Shown here in pieces: positions 45,661 to 53,862 of a stretch of DNA of 64,000 bases (positions are counted from its first letter, which is position 1; each line of letters starts with the position of its first letter). The stretch spans positions 2,356,001-2,420,000 of the forward strand of contig NZ_JPOJ01000001.1 in the NCBI RefSeq assembly GCF_000733855.1, written 5' to 3'. A program made the position numbers and the translations under genes. The notes beneath the pieces are model-generated. The model was given only the letters and a program-made list of their open reading frames with translations, did no database searches and was not told the origin of the DNA. The DNA comes from Methylomicrobium agile (GTDB lineage Bacteria; Pseudomonadota; Gammaproteobacteria; Methylococcales; Methylomonadaceae).

Positions 45661-46179
45661 ATGAAAGATCATGGCTATCACTGCTCTTGCTGCGGCGCAT
45701 TTCACGATGAAATGCCAACCGCCTTTATTTCCCCAGTGCCAGCCTGTATTTCTGGACTGTCCCCTGAAGAATTTAGTGCGCACGTGGATCGAGGCTCAGA
45801 TCAGTGCGTAGTAGACGGAAAGGATTTCTTCATTCTTGGCAACATCGAAGTGCCAATTACTGGTAGCAATGAGACGCTCATATGGTCTGTCTGGGGCTCA
45901 CTTTCTCAAAGCAACTTTGACCGCGCATGCGATCTGTGGAGAACTGAAGGACGCGAGTCAGAACCGCCGTACTTTAGCTGGCTCAACAATCAAATCCCGG
46001 GCTACCCAAACACGATCAACATCAAAGCAATGATGCATACCCGCCCGGTGGGAGATCGGCCTCAAATCGAGATCATCGAAGAGCATCACCCTCTTACAGT
46101 TGACCAGAAGCAAGGAATCACCATGGCACGTGCGCATGAATTGATTCATAGCGCATTACATGACGAGCCTGGTGCCTAA
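45661..46179 (+). CDS. Cassette-encoded DUF2199-like protein
   Basis: The 172-residue protein begins HGYHCSCCGAFHDEMP, a Cys pair that probably binds metal, then FFILGNIEVPITGSNETLIWSVWGSLS and AMMHTRPVGDRPQIEIIEEHHPLTVDQKQGIT, which fit the DUF2199 family common in gene cassettes. Function unknown. It begins six bases after the attC core of cassette 1 without a ribosome site, as cassette genes often do, and its TAA is in the attC core of its own cassette. Confidence 0.8.
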   Translation: MKDHGYHCSCCGAFHDEMPTAFISPVPACISGLSPEEFSAHVDRGSDQCVVDGKDFFILGNIEVPITGSNETLIWSVWGSLSQSNFDRACDLWRTEGRESEPPYFSWLNNQIPGYPNTINIKAMMHTRPVGDRPQIEIIEEHHPLTVDQKQGITMARAHELIHSALHDEPGA

Positions 46180-46271
46180 CAATTCGTTCAAGCCGACACC
46201 GCTTCGCGGCGTCGGCAAAGCCTCTATGATTGTGGCATTGCCGCCGCCGCAAAGCGGTGCGGCTTAACTCA
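46171..46271 (+). other. attC-like site of cassette 2, long form with lost right core
   Basis: Left core GGTGCCTAAC, arms AAGCCG-a-CACCGCTT (46190-46204) and AAGCGGTG-CGGCTT (46252-46265) pair fully with one extrahelical A. The arms are separated by 47 bases that contain a further partial hairpin. The expected GTTRRRY after AACTCA is replaced by GCCGGGTAGG. Confidence 0.8.
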
Positions 46272-46591
46272 GCCGGGTAGGTCGGGCAACAGCTTTATCG
46301 TTGCCCGACGTCAGGTGGCAATCTTGCTTCGCTATGGCGATAATCTGGAGCCGCTACCCAATTGAAAGCCTACTTTATTCAACCGTGAGCATAAATCTTC
46401 ACTGTTGTGAAACGTTATGTCGGGGTTATCGCACATGATATAGGGGCATAGAAAATATGGAAAATATTCGAGCAAACTTATAATCGGGCTCGTTCGCGGC
46501 GATGGTTAACGGGACGGGCGGGTGCTGGACCTTTGGCGTAAAGATCGGAGGCTTGTATGCGCCTTGGGAGGGATTGTACGCTACGCGTACC
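46272..46591. other. Right flank of the cassette island
   Basis: Contains a hairpin GTCGGGCAAC / GTTGCCCGAC (46281-46309), about 180 AT-rich bases, and the diverged ubiX end at 46487-46580 followed by half of a dispersed repeat. No gene recognised; a plus-strand frame at 46502-47032 is a shadow of the TPR gene. Confidence 0.6.
46487..46580 (+). repeat. Diverged ubiX 3' end, direct repeat copy B
   Basis: Reads SFAAMVNGT... and ...FGVKIGGLYAPWEGLY against SLAEMVNETVGRVLDLFGVNVDGLYTPWDGL of ubiX, with small deletions that break the frame. It is the same way round as ubiX. Confidence 0.75.
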
Positions 46592-46594
46592 TTA
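46575..46594. repeat. Partial dispersed repeat, half copy
   Basis: TGTACGCTACGCGTACCTTA resembles one arm of the GTAGGGTACGC dispersed repeat and is itself palindromic (GTACGC/GCGTAC). It lies right after the diverged ubiX end and before the stop of the TPR gene. Confidence 0.5.
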
Positions 46595-48196
46595 CATGTC
46601 GGAGGGTTTTATATCGAACGCGACGCAGACCCGTTCCTGATCCGACTGAAACGGAACCGTTCGGTGGAACAGGGAAGAGGGGAACAGCACCAGATCGCCG
46701 ACCTGCTGGTCGACGATCCGGCTCGGAAAATGGTCGTGCAGTCTCGGATAATCGTCGCCGTCGGTGCTGTATTCGAAGCTGCCTTCGTGGCCCTGCTGTT
46801 TGTCCGGCAGCTTCAGGTAGACGCAGCCGCTGATCCAGCCTTCCTCATGGATGTGCGAAGTCAGGTAGCCGCCCTGGTTCATCCTGAGGTACCAGGAACT
46901 GGCGAATTCGATCCGGCGCGGAAACGCCCGGATGATTTCCTCACTGCTCGCGGCGAAGTGCTGCCGGTATTCCGTCACCTTTTGCCGAAGCAGCGCGGCC
47001 AGTTTCCGGAACGAGGGTTCGGAGCGCAGTAACAAGTTCCCGGCAGACTGCATCCCGTAATAGAGTCTTCCCTGTTTCCGTTCGGCGATCGCCAGATGCC
47101 GGATGTCCTCCAGGAGTTCCTGCAGCAGCGGGCTTTCGGGGGCGGCCAGTGCTTCGATCCGGGTATGCAGCACATAGTCCATCGGCTGCTTGCAGAAGTT
47201 ATAGCTGTTCGGCGCTTCGAAATTGGCCGCGTAGTGGGACGCCAGCGTACCGAGCAATACCGAACGGTGCGGGGCCGTGGCCGTCAGCTCGTCGAAGCGC
47301 TGTTTGAAGCGTTCGAACTGGCCGGTTTTGTACAGGCATTGCAGTGACCGCTCCTTGCTGTCCGCAAAATCGGAGGCATCGAAATGGGAAATTGCCTCGT
47401 TCAGGCGTCCGGCAAGGCAGAGCGTCTCGCCGAGATTGTAGCGGGCGCGGCCGTGCTCCGGCTGTGCCGCCAGCGCCCGCTCATAGCAGCGCACCGCTTC
47501 TTCCATCTCGCCGCGGTCGCGCAGGGTTTCGCCGAGCGAATTCCAGGCATCGGCGAATTGCGGGTCCAGATTCACCGCTTCCCCGAATTCTTCGATCGCT
47601 TCCTGATGACGTCCCAGTCCGTACAGCACGGTTCCGAGGTTGAAACGGCCTTGCGCATCGGCATGAATCGCCAGAGCCTGGCGGTAGCATTGCTTGGCTT
47701 CTTCCAGTTTTCCCTGCTGCTGGAGTACGGTGCCGAGATTGCCATGCGCTTCGAAAAAGCGAGGTTCCAGATCGGCGGCCTTCCGGTAGTGCTGTGCCGC
47801 TTCCTTCGGAAATCCCTGGCCTTGCAGCAGCGCTCCGAGATTGAAATGGGCGGACGGCAATGCCGGTTTCAGTTGCAGCGCCTTGCGGTAGCTGGCGACC
47901 GCGGCTTTCGGATCGTTCAATTGCGTTTGCAGCACGCCCAGATTGAAATGAATTTCGGCGATACCGGGATCGATCGCCACCAGCTTCCGGAAACTGGCCG
48001 CCGCTTCTTTCAATTTTCCCTGCCGTTGCTGGCAAAGACCGATCACGTTGTACAGCACCGGCGCTTTCGGATACGCCGCGAGCAGCGATTGCGCCATCAA
48101 TTCGGCCTGCTGCAGGCGGCCGCTTTGGTAAAGTTGATGCAGCGACTGCAGTTCGGCGGGTTGGGGCTGTTTTTGAGGCTTCGGTTGGGATTTCAC
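46592..48196 (-). CDS. TPR protein with putative 2-oxoglutarate/Fe(II) oxygenase domain
   Basis: The 534-residue protein has about seven to nine tetratricopeptide repeats (residues 15-270, for example PALPSAHFNLGALLQGQGFPKEAAQHYRKA-like units) and a C-terminal domain (about 430-534) with TSHIHEEGWISGCVYLKLPD and DLVLFPSSLFHRTVPF, the His/His facial-triad pattern of the 2OG-FeII_Oxy_5 group. No signal peptide is seen. It begins 27 bases after pqqE on the same strand, so it is probably in the pqqDE operon. Substrate is unknown; peptide or protein hydroxylation is a guess. Confidence 0.82.
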   Translation of the reverse strand: MKSQPKPQKQPQPAELQSLHQLYQSGRLQQAELMAQSLLAAYPKAPVLYNVIGLCQQRQGKLKEAAASFRKLVAIDPGIAEIHFNLGVLQTQLNDPKAAVASYRKALQLKPALPSAHFNLGALLQGQGFPKEAAQHYRKAADLEPRFFEAHGNLGTVLQQQGKLEEAKQCYRQALAIHADAQGRFNLGTVLYGLGRHQEAIEEFGEAVNLDPQFADAWNSLGETLRDRGEMEEAVRCYERALAAQPEHGRARYNLGETLCLAGRLNEAISHFDASDFADSKERSLQCLYKTGQFERFKQRFDELTATAPHRSVLLGTLASHYAANFEAPNSYNFCKQPMDYVLHTRIEALAAPESPLLQELLEDIRHLAIAERKQGRLYYGMQSAGNLLLRSEPSFRKLAALLRQKVTEYRQHFAASSEEIIRAFPRRIEFASSWYLRMNQGGYLTSHIHEEGWISGCVYLKLPDKQQGHEGSFEYSTDGDDYPRLHDHFPSRIVDQQVGDLVLFPSSLFHRTVPFQSDQERVCVAFDIKPSDM

Positions 48197-48223
48197 GGGA
48201 ATCTGCTTTAACGTTGCGGACGG

Positions 48224-49351
48224 TTAGGCCAACTGACGCGAATTTTTGCTGTTCCGGAAGATCAACGGTTTTTCGTCGGTCGCCAAAGCGCTGTTTCTCG
48301 CCGAGGCAATCGCCTCGTCGACCAGGTGGTGATCCGGCGATTTGCTGCACACCGGATCGGCCGCGTACATGTCGCCGGACAACAGATACGCCTGGCAGCG
48401 GCAGCCGCCGTGGTCTTTGTGTTTTTCGTCGCAGCTTCGGCACGGCTCCTTCATCCAGGCGTCGCCGCGGAAGAAATTGAACGCTTTCGATTCGTTCCAG
48501 ATCTGCTCGATGCTGTAGTCTCTCACGTTCGGACAGTCGAGGCCGGGCAGCACGCGCGCCTCGTGGCAGGGCAGCGCCATTCCGTCCGGCGCGATCGTCA
48601 AAAAGGTGGTGCCCCAGCCGTTCATGCAGGCTTTCGGGCGGTCTTCGTAATAATCGGGCACCACATAGTAGATCTTCATCTTGCCCGCGACTTTTTCCTT
48701 GAACGCCTGCGCGATCGCCTCGGCCTGTTCGAACTGTTCCTTGGTCGGCATCAGCAAGTCGCGGTTCACGTGCGCCCAGCCGTAGTATTGCGTATTCGCG
48801 AGTTCCAGATAATCGGCGCCGAGTTCTTCGGCCATTGCCAGGATTTCGGGCATCTGGTGGATGTTCTCGCGGTGGATCACCACGCACAATACCATCGGAT
48901 AGCCGTGCTTCTTGACCAGATGCGCGACCTTCTTCTTATGCTCGAAAGAGGCGGTGCCGGCGATATGGTCGTTCAGTTCCTGGGTGCTGGCCTGGATGCT
49001 GACCTGGATATGATCGAGTCCGGCTTCCTTCAATTGGACGATCTTCTCTTCGGTCATCCCGTAACCGGAGGTGATCAGGTTCGAATAATAGCCGAGCCCG
49101 CGCGCATGCCGGACCAGTTCGGCCAAGTCCTTGCGGGTCAGCGGTTCGCCGCCGGAAAAACCGAGTTGCACCGCGCCCATTTTGCGGGCTTCGGACAGCA
49201 CCCGCTTCCAGTCCTCGGTACCCAGCTCGGAAGGGTACTTGCTGTAGTCGACCGGATTCGAGCAGTACGGGCATTGCAGCGGGCAGGCGTAGGTCAGTTC
49301 CGCCAGCAGCCAGCGCGGCGGGGTGGGTTTAAGGTTGTTGGATCCAGCCAT
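48224..49351 (-). CDS. pqqE: PqqA peptide cyclase PqqE (radical SAM)
   Basis: This 375-residue enzyme has the radical SAM site LTYACPLQCPYC near residue 22, FSGGEPLTR, and SPASM cysteines in KACMNGWGTT, PCHEARVLPGL and PCRSCDEKHKDHGGCRCQAYL. It joins Glu and Tyr side chains of PqqA in the first step of PQQ synthesis. Its ATG lies inside pqqD with 23 bases overlap. PQQ is the cofactor of methanol dehydrogenases. The C-terminal 30 residues are a polar extension. Confidence 0.96.
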   Translation of the reverse strand: MAGSNNLKPTPPRWLLAELTYACPLQCPYCSNPVDYSKYPSELGTEDWKRVLSEARKMGAVQLGFSGGEPLTRKDLAELVRHARGLGYYSNLITSGYGMTEEKIVQLKEAGLDHIQVSIQASTQELNDHIAGTASFEHKKKVAHLVKKHGYPMVLCVVIHRENIHQMPEILAMAEELGADYLELANTQYYGWAHVNRDLLMPTKEQFEQAEAIAQAFKEKVAGKMKIYYVVPDYYEDRPKACMNGWGTTFLTIAPDGMALPCHEARVLPGLDCPNVRDYSIEQIWNESKAFNFFRGDAWMKEPCRSCDEKHKDHGGCRCQAYLLSGDMYAADPVCSKSPDHHLVDEAIASARNSALATDEKPLIFRNSKNSRQLA

Positions 49352-49601
49352 TGTTGAGCGCGATGTCGAGGAAAGCGGTAATGTCGTTAGTCAGACCGGA
49401 GGTGGCGAACTTCTGTTCCAGTTCGCTGACGATCTGACCGAGGTTGTGCGCGCCGTCGCACAGCTTCAGGATTTCGGCCGAGCTCAGATTCAGTTCGACC
49501 ATGCCTTCGGGATACAGAATGACGAATTTTTGTTGGGCTTCTTCCCATTGCAGGCGGTGTAGGGGAGAAAATTTGAGTGTCAGGTCCGGATTGATCGTCA
49601 T
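49329..49601 (-). CDS. pqqD: PQQ peptide chaperone PqqD
   Basis: The 90-residue protein is a winged-helix RiPP recognition element: FSPLHRLQWEEAQQKFVILYPEGMVELNLSSAEILKLCDG and TNDITAFLDIALNNGW. It binds the PqqA peptide and presents it to PqqE. Its reading frame overlaps pqqE, which follows. pqqA, pqqB and pqqC are not next to it in this window. Confidence 0.93.
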   Translation of the reverse strand: MTINPDLTLKFSPLHRLQWEEAQQKFVILYPEGMVELNLSSAEILKLCDGAHNLGQIVSELEQKFATSGLTNDITAFLDIALNNGWIQQP

Positions 49602-49737
49602 GTCGTATTCAGTCAGCCAGTACGGTGGTTGGGAGGCAATGAAAAAAGTTTTTTATGAAAGGGATACTCTTGCCGAAGACGGGAAGCATACTTGCCGGTA
49701 CGGAAATGTCAAATGATTCGACTAGCCCTGACCGAAT

Positions 49738-50418
49738 TTAAAGCGTCCGGACAGTCATCGCCGCAATCGGTCCGTCTACGGCGACTGCGCCGAGAACACC
49801 GTCGCCGATGTCGAGATCGTGAAGCGACCAGTCGCCGGAAGCTCCGCACGAGGCGGGTATATGCAGCATTCCCGTGGGGTGGGCGGGATTGATCACGCAA
49901 TGCTGCAATCCCAAGCTGATGCCTTGGCCGACGGCTTTCACGAAAGCTTCCTTGCGGGTCCAGAAATAATAAAAGGCAGCCAATCGCTCCGTCTCGGGCA
50001 GGGACTGCCAATAGGCCATTTCTTCGGCGCCGAAGCATTTAGCGGCCAAGGCGGACAGATTGGTTCTGGGCTTGCAGGTCTCGATATCGATGCCGAGCCT
50101 GCAGCGTCGGACGACCGCGATAGCAAGCCGGTCGGCCGTATGCGACAGGTTGAAGGCGACGTCGGGAAAATCGGCCAGAAAGGGCTTGCCGTGCGCATTG
50201 CGGGAAAAGCGGAGTTGCGTCGGCGCGGCGTTGACCGTTTCGCTCAGCAGGAGCCGCAGCCGGGCATGGGTCTCGGCATAATAATCCTGTCTTTGCGGGA
50301 TTCTGATCCGTTGCGCGCGGACTCTCTCCTCGCGGTCGAGAAGACTCCGGTAAAAAGGGAGATCGGCAGGGGAGGCGGCGAGCCGGCCGAGCCAGATGTC
50401 CAGGGAATGTTTACTCAT
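49738..50418 (-). CDS. 4'-phosphopantetheinyl transferase, Sfp/Gsp type
   Basis: The 226-residue protein has FNLSHTADRLAIAV, the metal-binding GIDIETCKP (near residue 114) and FWTRKEAFVKAVGQG (near residue 155), signatures of Sfp-type transferases. It moves phosphopantetheine from CoA to carrier proteins of fatty acid, polyketide or peptide synthases. No carrier protein gene is adjacent. Full length. Confidence 0.92.
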   Translation of the reverse strand: MSKHSLDIWLGRLAASPADLPFYRSLLDREERVRAQRIRIPQRQDYYAETHARLRLLLSETVNAAPTQLRFSRNAHGKPFLADFPDVAFNLSHTADRLAIAVVRRCRLGIDIETCKPRTNLSALAAKCFGAEEMAYWQSLPETERLAAFYYFWTRKEAFVKAVGQGISLGLQHCVINPAHPTGMLHIPASCGASGDWSLHDLDIGDGVLGAVAVDGPIAAMTVRTL

Positions 50419-50449
50419 GAGCGGTAGACGGCCGGATGGGGATGGATCA

Positions 50450-52132
50450 TCAAGGCCCCACGAGCGCCAGCCCTTCGCCGCGCGGATCGCTGCCGGCGCT
50501 CAACGCGCGCGTTTTTTTGTTCCAGAGCGCCGCCTGCATGTCGCCGTAACGTTCGGTCAGAGCCGTGAGTCGATGCCCTTTCGCCGCGAGGGCATCGAGC
50601 TCGGCGCGGCTCAGCGCATCGGGTTCGAACTGGATGGCGTCCGGCAGGTATTGGTGGTGAAAGCGCGGCAGGCTCACCCACGAACGGGGATCGTGGCCTT
50701 CCGCGTAGTCGAGCGCCGCGAGCAGCGCCATCGAAATGATCCGGCTGCCGCCGGGCGTGCCCAGCACCGCGACTCCGCGTTCGTTTTCGAGGAAAGTCGG
50801 CGTCATGCTCGACAGCATTCGCTTGCCGGGTTGAATCGCGTTCGCCGCGCCGCCGACTAGGCCGAAGGCGTTGCCGGTGCCTGGGCCGCTGGCAAAATCG
50901 TCCATCTCGTCGTTCAGCAGCACGCCGGTTCCTGCCGCGACGAAGCCGGAACCGAAAGGCAAATTGATGCTCAAGGTTGCCGCGACCCGGTTGCCGTCCC
51001 GGTCGATGATCGAGAAATGGGTCGTGTTGGCGGCTTCGGTGTTTTGCTCAGGCTCGCCGGTCAGCATCGCGCTCGGCAGCGCCTTGTCGAAGCGGATCGT
51101 GCTGCGCAGTCCCGCCGCGTAATCGGCATCCAGCAAGCGCTCGACCGGAAGGTGGACGTAATCGGGATCGCCGAGGTACAAGGCGCGGTCGTGATAGGCC
51201 CGGCGCATCGCCTCGACGATCAGATGCGTGCGGGCCGTTTCGTCCGCCTTTTGCAGATCGTAACCCGACAGCACATTCAGGGCTTCGATCAGCACGATGC
51301 CGCCCGACGAGGACGGCGCGGCGCTGGTGATCTTGATGCCGCGGTACTCGCCTTTGACCGGCCGGCGTTCGACGATCCGGTAGGATGCGAGGTCCGTTTC
51401 GGTCCAGATGCCGCCGGCGGCTCTGACGCTATCGACGAGTTTTTCGGCCACTTTCCCGCGATAAAACCCGTCCCGGCCCGATCGGGCGATCCGTTTGAGC
51501 GTTTCGGCCAAATCCGGCTGGCGCAGAATCGAGAAAGGCTCGGGCAATTTGCCTTTGGGCAGGAAGATGCGGGAAGCGGCCGGGAAGCGGCGGATCACCG
51601 GCTGCCGGGATGCGAGCAGTTTATGGAATTTATGGCCGACGGCGAAGCCGTTCTCGGCATGGCGGATCGCCGGCGCGAGCGAAACCGCTAGCGGCAGGCG
51701 GCCGTAACGTTCCGCCAAATGCGCCAGCCCGGCCGGCAGGCCGGGTATCGCGGCGGCCAGCGCGCCGTCGGTCGAGACGTTCGGACGGTTCCGAAACATG
51801 TCCTGATGGGCCGCATACGGCGCTTTTTCACGGCCGTCGATCATCGTTTCGAAGCCGTCGCTTGCGCGGTGCAGCAGCCAGTAACCGCCGCCGCCCAGCC
51901 CCGAGCTGGAAGGCTCGACCACCGCGAGCGCCGCACTGACCGCGACGGCCGCATCGAACACGTTTCCGCCTTTGGCGAGGATTTCGAAACCGGCGCGGGT
52001 CGCCAAAGGGTGCGCGCTGGCGATGGCAGCTTGTGGTTCGGAAGAAGGATTCGCACGCAGCGGCGCCGCAACGCACAGCAGGCAGGCGTAAAGGCAGGCC
52101 CGACGCTTCGGTTTAAGCATCCGGTTCGTCAT
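50450..52132 (-). CDS. ggt: Gamma-glutamyltranspeptidase
   Basis: The 560-residue exported enzyme has a signal peptide (ACLYACLLCVAAPLRANPSS), the large-subunit core (GLGGGGYWLLHR, DGREKAPYAA, AAIPGLPAGLAHLAERYG) and the autocleavage threonine in EAANTTHFSIIDRDGN near residue 380, with GSGFVAAGTGVLLNDEMDDF and TPGGSRIISM downstream. It cleaves glutathione and other gamma-glutamyl bonds in the periplasm. A 53-residue membrane peptide gene overlaps its start by 20 bases. Confidence 0.93.
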   Translation of the reverse strand: MTNRMLKPKRRACLYACLLCVAAPLRANPSSEPQAAIASAHPLATRAGFEILAKGGNVFDAAVAVSAALAVVEPSSSGLGGGGYWLLHRASDGFETMIDGREKAPYAAHQDMFRNRPNVSTDGALAAAIPGLPAGLAHLAERYGRLPLAVSLAPAIRHAENGFAVGHKFHKLLASRQPVIRRFPAASRIFLPKGKLPEPFSILRQPDLAETLKRIARSGRDGFYRGKVAEKLVDSVRAAGGIWTETDLASYRIVERRPVKGEYRGIKITSAAPSSSGGIVLIEALNVLSGYDLQKADETARTHLIVEAMRRAYHDRALYLGDPDYVHLPVERLLDADYAAGLRSTIRFDKALPSAMLTGEPEQNTEAANTTHFSIIDRDGNRVAATLSINLPFGSGFVAAGTGVLLNDEMDDFASGPGTGNAFGLVGGAANAIQPGKRMLSSMTPTFLENERGVAVLGTPGGSRIISMALLAALDYAEGHDPRSWVSLPRFHHQYLPDAIQFEPDALSRAELDALAAKGHRLTALTERYGDMQAALWNKKTRALSAGSDPRGEGLALVGP

Positions 52133-52274
52133 ACAGTTCGATCACCATGCGTTTGAACCATGCCGGACGGAACAGCACGACATAGATGCCGATCACGCTG
52201 GTGACCGGCATCGGGCCGATGCCGAGTACGGTCAGCAGGATTAGCACGGTCAACAGCTTGATTCTCAGGTTCAT
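52113..52274 (-). CDS. Small membrane peptide overlapping ggt start
   Basis: From ATG 52274 a 53-residue product has a basic start, one or two hydrophobic stretches (LLTVLILLTVLGIGPMPVTSVIGIYVVLF) and a polar tail. The GPMPVTSVIGIYVVLFRP pattern suggests a re-entrant or hairpin membrane peptide. It ends 20 bases inside ggt, so translation is probably coupled. Family not recognised. Confidence 0.6.
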   Translation of the reverse strand: MNLRIKLLTVLILLTVLGIGPMPVTSVIGIYVVLFRPAWFKRMVIELYDEPDA

Positions 52275-52305
52275 CGACGATCGCTTATCCACCGATACGA
52301 AGGCG

Positions 52306-52647
52306 TTAATCCCACTCCAGAATCTTCCACATGTTGATCTGGCTGCCCCGGTCGCCGTCATTGCCCTGTACGTCCATCTGTCCGTCGCCGTCCGAATCGA
52401 TGAAGTAATAGGGCGGGCCGATGTCCGGAATCACTTTGATCATATAGAGCCGGCCGCCTTGACGGTATTCCTGGATCGTGTTCTTGCCTTTACGGATGAT
52501 CGTGATGTCGGGTTCCAGCGTTTCGCCGCTTTGCACCGGCATTGGCGGTTCGGGGACTTCTTGAGGGATTTCTTCGAGCTTGGGTGGGCGTTCGTCAACC
52601 GCATAAGCCGGCAAAGCAAGACACCATAACAGAAAGAATCGGCGCAT
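52306..52647 (-). CDS. DUF2782 exported protein
   Basis: The real start is ATG 52647 (MRRFFLLWCLALPAYA, a clear signal peptide); the long frame upstream is not coding. The 113-residue product has PPKLEEIPQEVPEPP, EYRQGGRLYMIKVIPDIGPPYYFIDSDGDG and a final MWKILEWD, matching DUF2782. Such proteins are periplasmic and uncharacterised; homologues often lie near polA in gammaproteobacteria. Confidence 0.88.
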   Translation of the reverse strand: MRRFFLLWCLALPAYAVDERPPKLEEIPQEVPEPPMPVQSGETLEPDITIIRKGKNTIQEYRQGGRLYMIKVIPDIGPPYYFIDSDGDGQMDVQGNDGDRGSQINMWKILEWD

Positions 52648-52735
52648 GACGGTTGTTTCCAAAGTCAGAAATCGGGTTATCTTAATCGGTCGAACGAATC
52701 GGCCGCAAATAAATCGCGGCTTGAACCACCGGGCG

Positions 52736-53320
52736 TTACCACACCAGATCATCGGGAATCTGGTATTGGGCATAAGGATCGTCGCAGTTTTCGACCGGCG
52801 CGGCGGAAGCATCGTTCCACACGATCACGCAGGCCGGGTCGCGCTCGCGGATTTTTCCGGCAATCTCGACCGGCACCACTTCGTAGCGTTTGCGCAGTCT
52901 GACGATGGCCAATTTGCCGCCGGTGATCTGTTCGCGCATCGCTTTCGGCACGAACAGTTTTTTGACCTTGTTTCGGTCGGTAAAATGATAAGCCTGGCTG
53001 TCGTCGTATTCCTCGATCGCAGTTTCGTCGATCGCGATACGGTTGTTTTCGATCAATTGCCGGATTTGCGCGGCAAGCTGTTTTTTCTCTTCCTGCTCCT
53101 GTCTGAGCCGGTTCAGTTCCTTGTCGCGTTCGGCCTGTTCGGCCAGCGCTTGCTGCGCCAGCCGTTTGGCTTCATCGACAGCCTGCAGGTTATTATGGCG
53201 CTGCTGCTGAACCTGTTTATGCTTATCGGACTTGGCGGTCCTGGCCTGGGCGGTCGTGACAAGGCCCGCCTTCAATAATTGTTCCTGCAACGATAATTTT
53301 TTTTGACTCATATCCAACAT
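52736..53320 (-). CDS. DUF2058 (YaiL-like) protein
   Basis: This 194-residue protein has an N-terminal SLQEQLLKAGL, a long charged coiled-coil (about residues 30-90, EAKRLAQQALAEQAERDKEL) and a C-terminal KVKKLFVPKAMREQITGGKL domain, typical of DUF2058. E. coli YaiL is reported as a nucleoprotein, but the role is unclear. ATG at 53320 or 53311 (MSQKK) are both possible. Confidence 0.88.
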   Translation of the reverse strand: MLDMSQKKLSLQEQLLKAGLVTTAQARTAKSDKHKQVQQQRHNNLQAVDEAKRLAQQALAEQAERDKELNRLRQEQEEKKQLAAQIRQLIENNRIAIDETAIEEYDDSQAYHFTDRNKVKKLFVPKAMREQITGGKLAIVRLRKRYEVVPVEIAGKIRERDPACVIVWNDASAAPVENCDDPYAQYQIPDDLVW

Positions 53321-53463
53321 TCCGGTGACATCATTGGGATGTCATTATAGAAGCGTCCCGAGTCATGTCAAAAAGGGATGTTTTACGAACCGGGCAGGCC
53401 GGTTTTGCGATGCCGCCGCGGGCGGGTACAATGAATCGGTAGTCAAGGTACGAGGGATACTTC

Positions 53464-53862
53464 ATGAACGACAATTCGAATCATAGCGACGAACAATGGC
53501 GCGACAAACTGACGCCCGAGCAGTTCGCGATCTGCCGCCAGAAGGCGACCGAAGCGCCGTTTACCGGCAAATACACGGACTGCGAGACGCCGGGAATTTA
53601 CCGCTGCGTCTGCTGCGGCAATCCGTTGTTCGATTCCGAGACCAAATACCATTCGGGTTCGGGTTGGCCGAGTTTCTGGGACGTGATGACCGCAAACAGC
53701 GTCGCGGAACATTCGGACAGCAGTCACGGCATGCGCCGGGTCGAGGTCGTCTGCAAAGCCTGCGGCGCGCATCTGGGTCATCTGTTTCCGGACGGCCCGC
53801 AGCCGACCGGCCTGCGCTACTGCATCAATTCGGCGGCGCTGGATTTGCAGGAAAAATCATGA
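53464..53862 (+). CDS. msrB: Peptide-methionine (R)-S-oxide reductase MsrB
   Basis: This 132-residue enzyme has zinc CxxC pairs ([11 protein letters not shown] and [11 protein letters not shown]), [11 protein letters not shown] and the catalytic Cys in [12 protein letters not shown] near the end. It repairs oxidised methionine in proteins with thioredoxin. Its stop overlaps the ATG of the M18 peptidase gene by three bases, so the two are coupled. Confidence 0.96.
   Translation: MNDNSNHSDEQWRDKLTPEQFAICRQKATEAPFTGKYTDCETPGIYRCVCCGNPLFDSETKYHSGSGWPSFWDVMTANSVAEHSDSSHGMRRVEVVCKACGAHLGHLFPDGPQPTGLRYCINSAALDLQEKS

Larger units (their letters stand above)
45650..46275 (+). mobile_element. Integron gene cassette 2, right end degenerate
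   Basis: It starts at TTAGGCACC; its attC left core GGTGCCTAAC (46171-46180) is a ten-base exact complement of GTTAGGCACC. The right GTTRRRY core is missing or altered, so the 3' border is approximate. Confidence 0.8.

Noticed and set aside
46502-47032. Plus-strand frame over the diverged ubiX end and the TPR gene
   Set aside because: It is a shadow of the minus-strand oxygenase domain, which has clear motifs.
53496-53858. N-terminal extension of the M18 peptidase
   Set aside because: It reads msrB in another frame; the ATG overlapping the msrB stop is the normal start.
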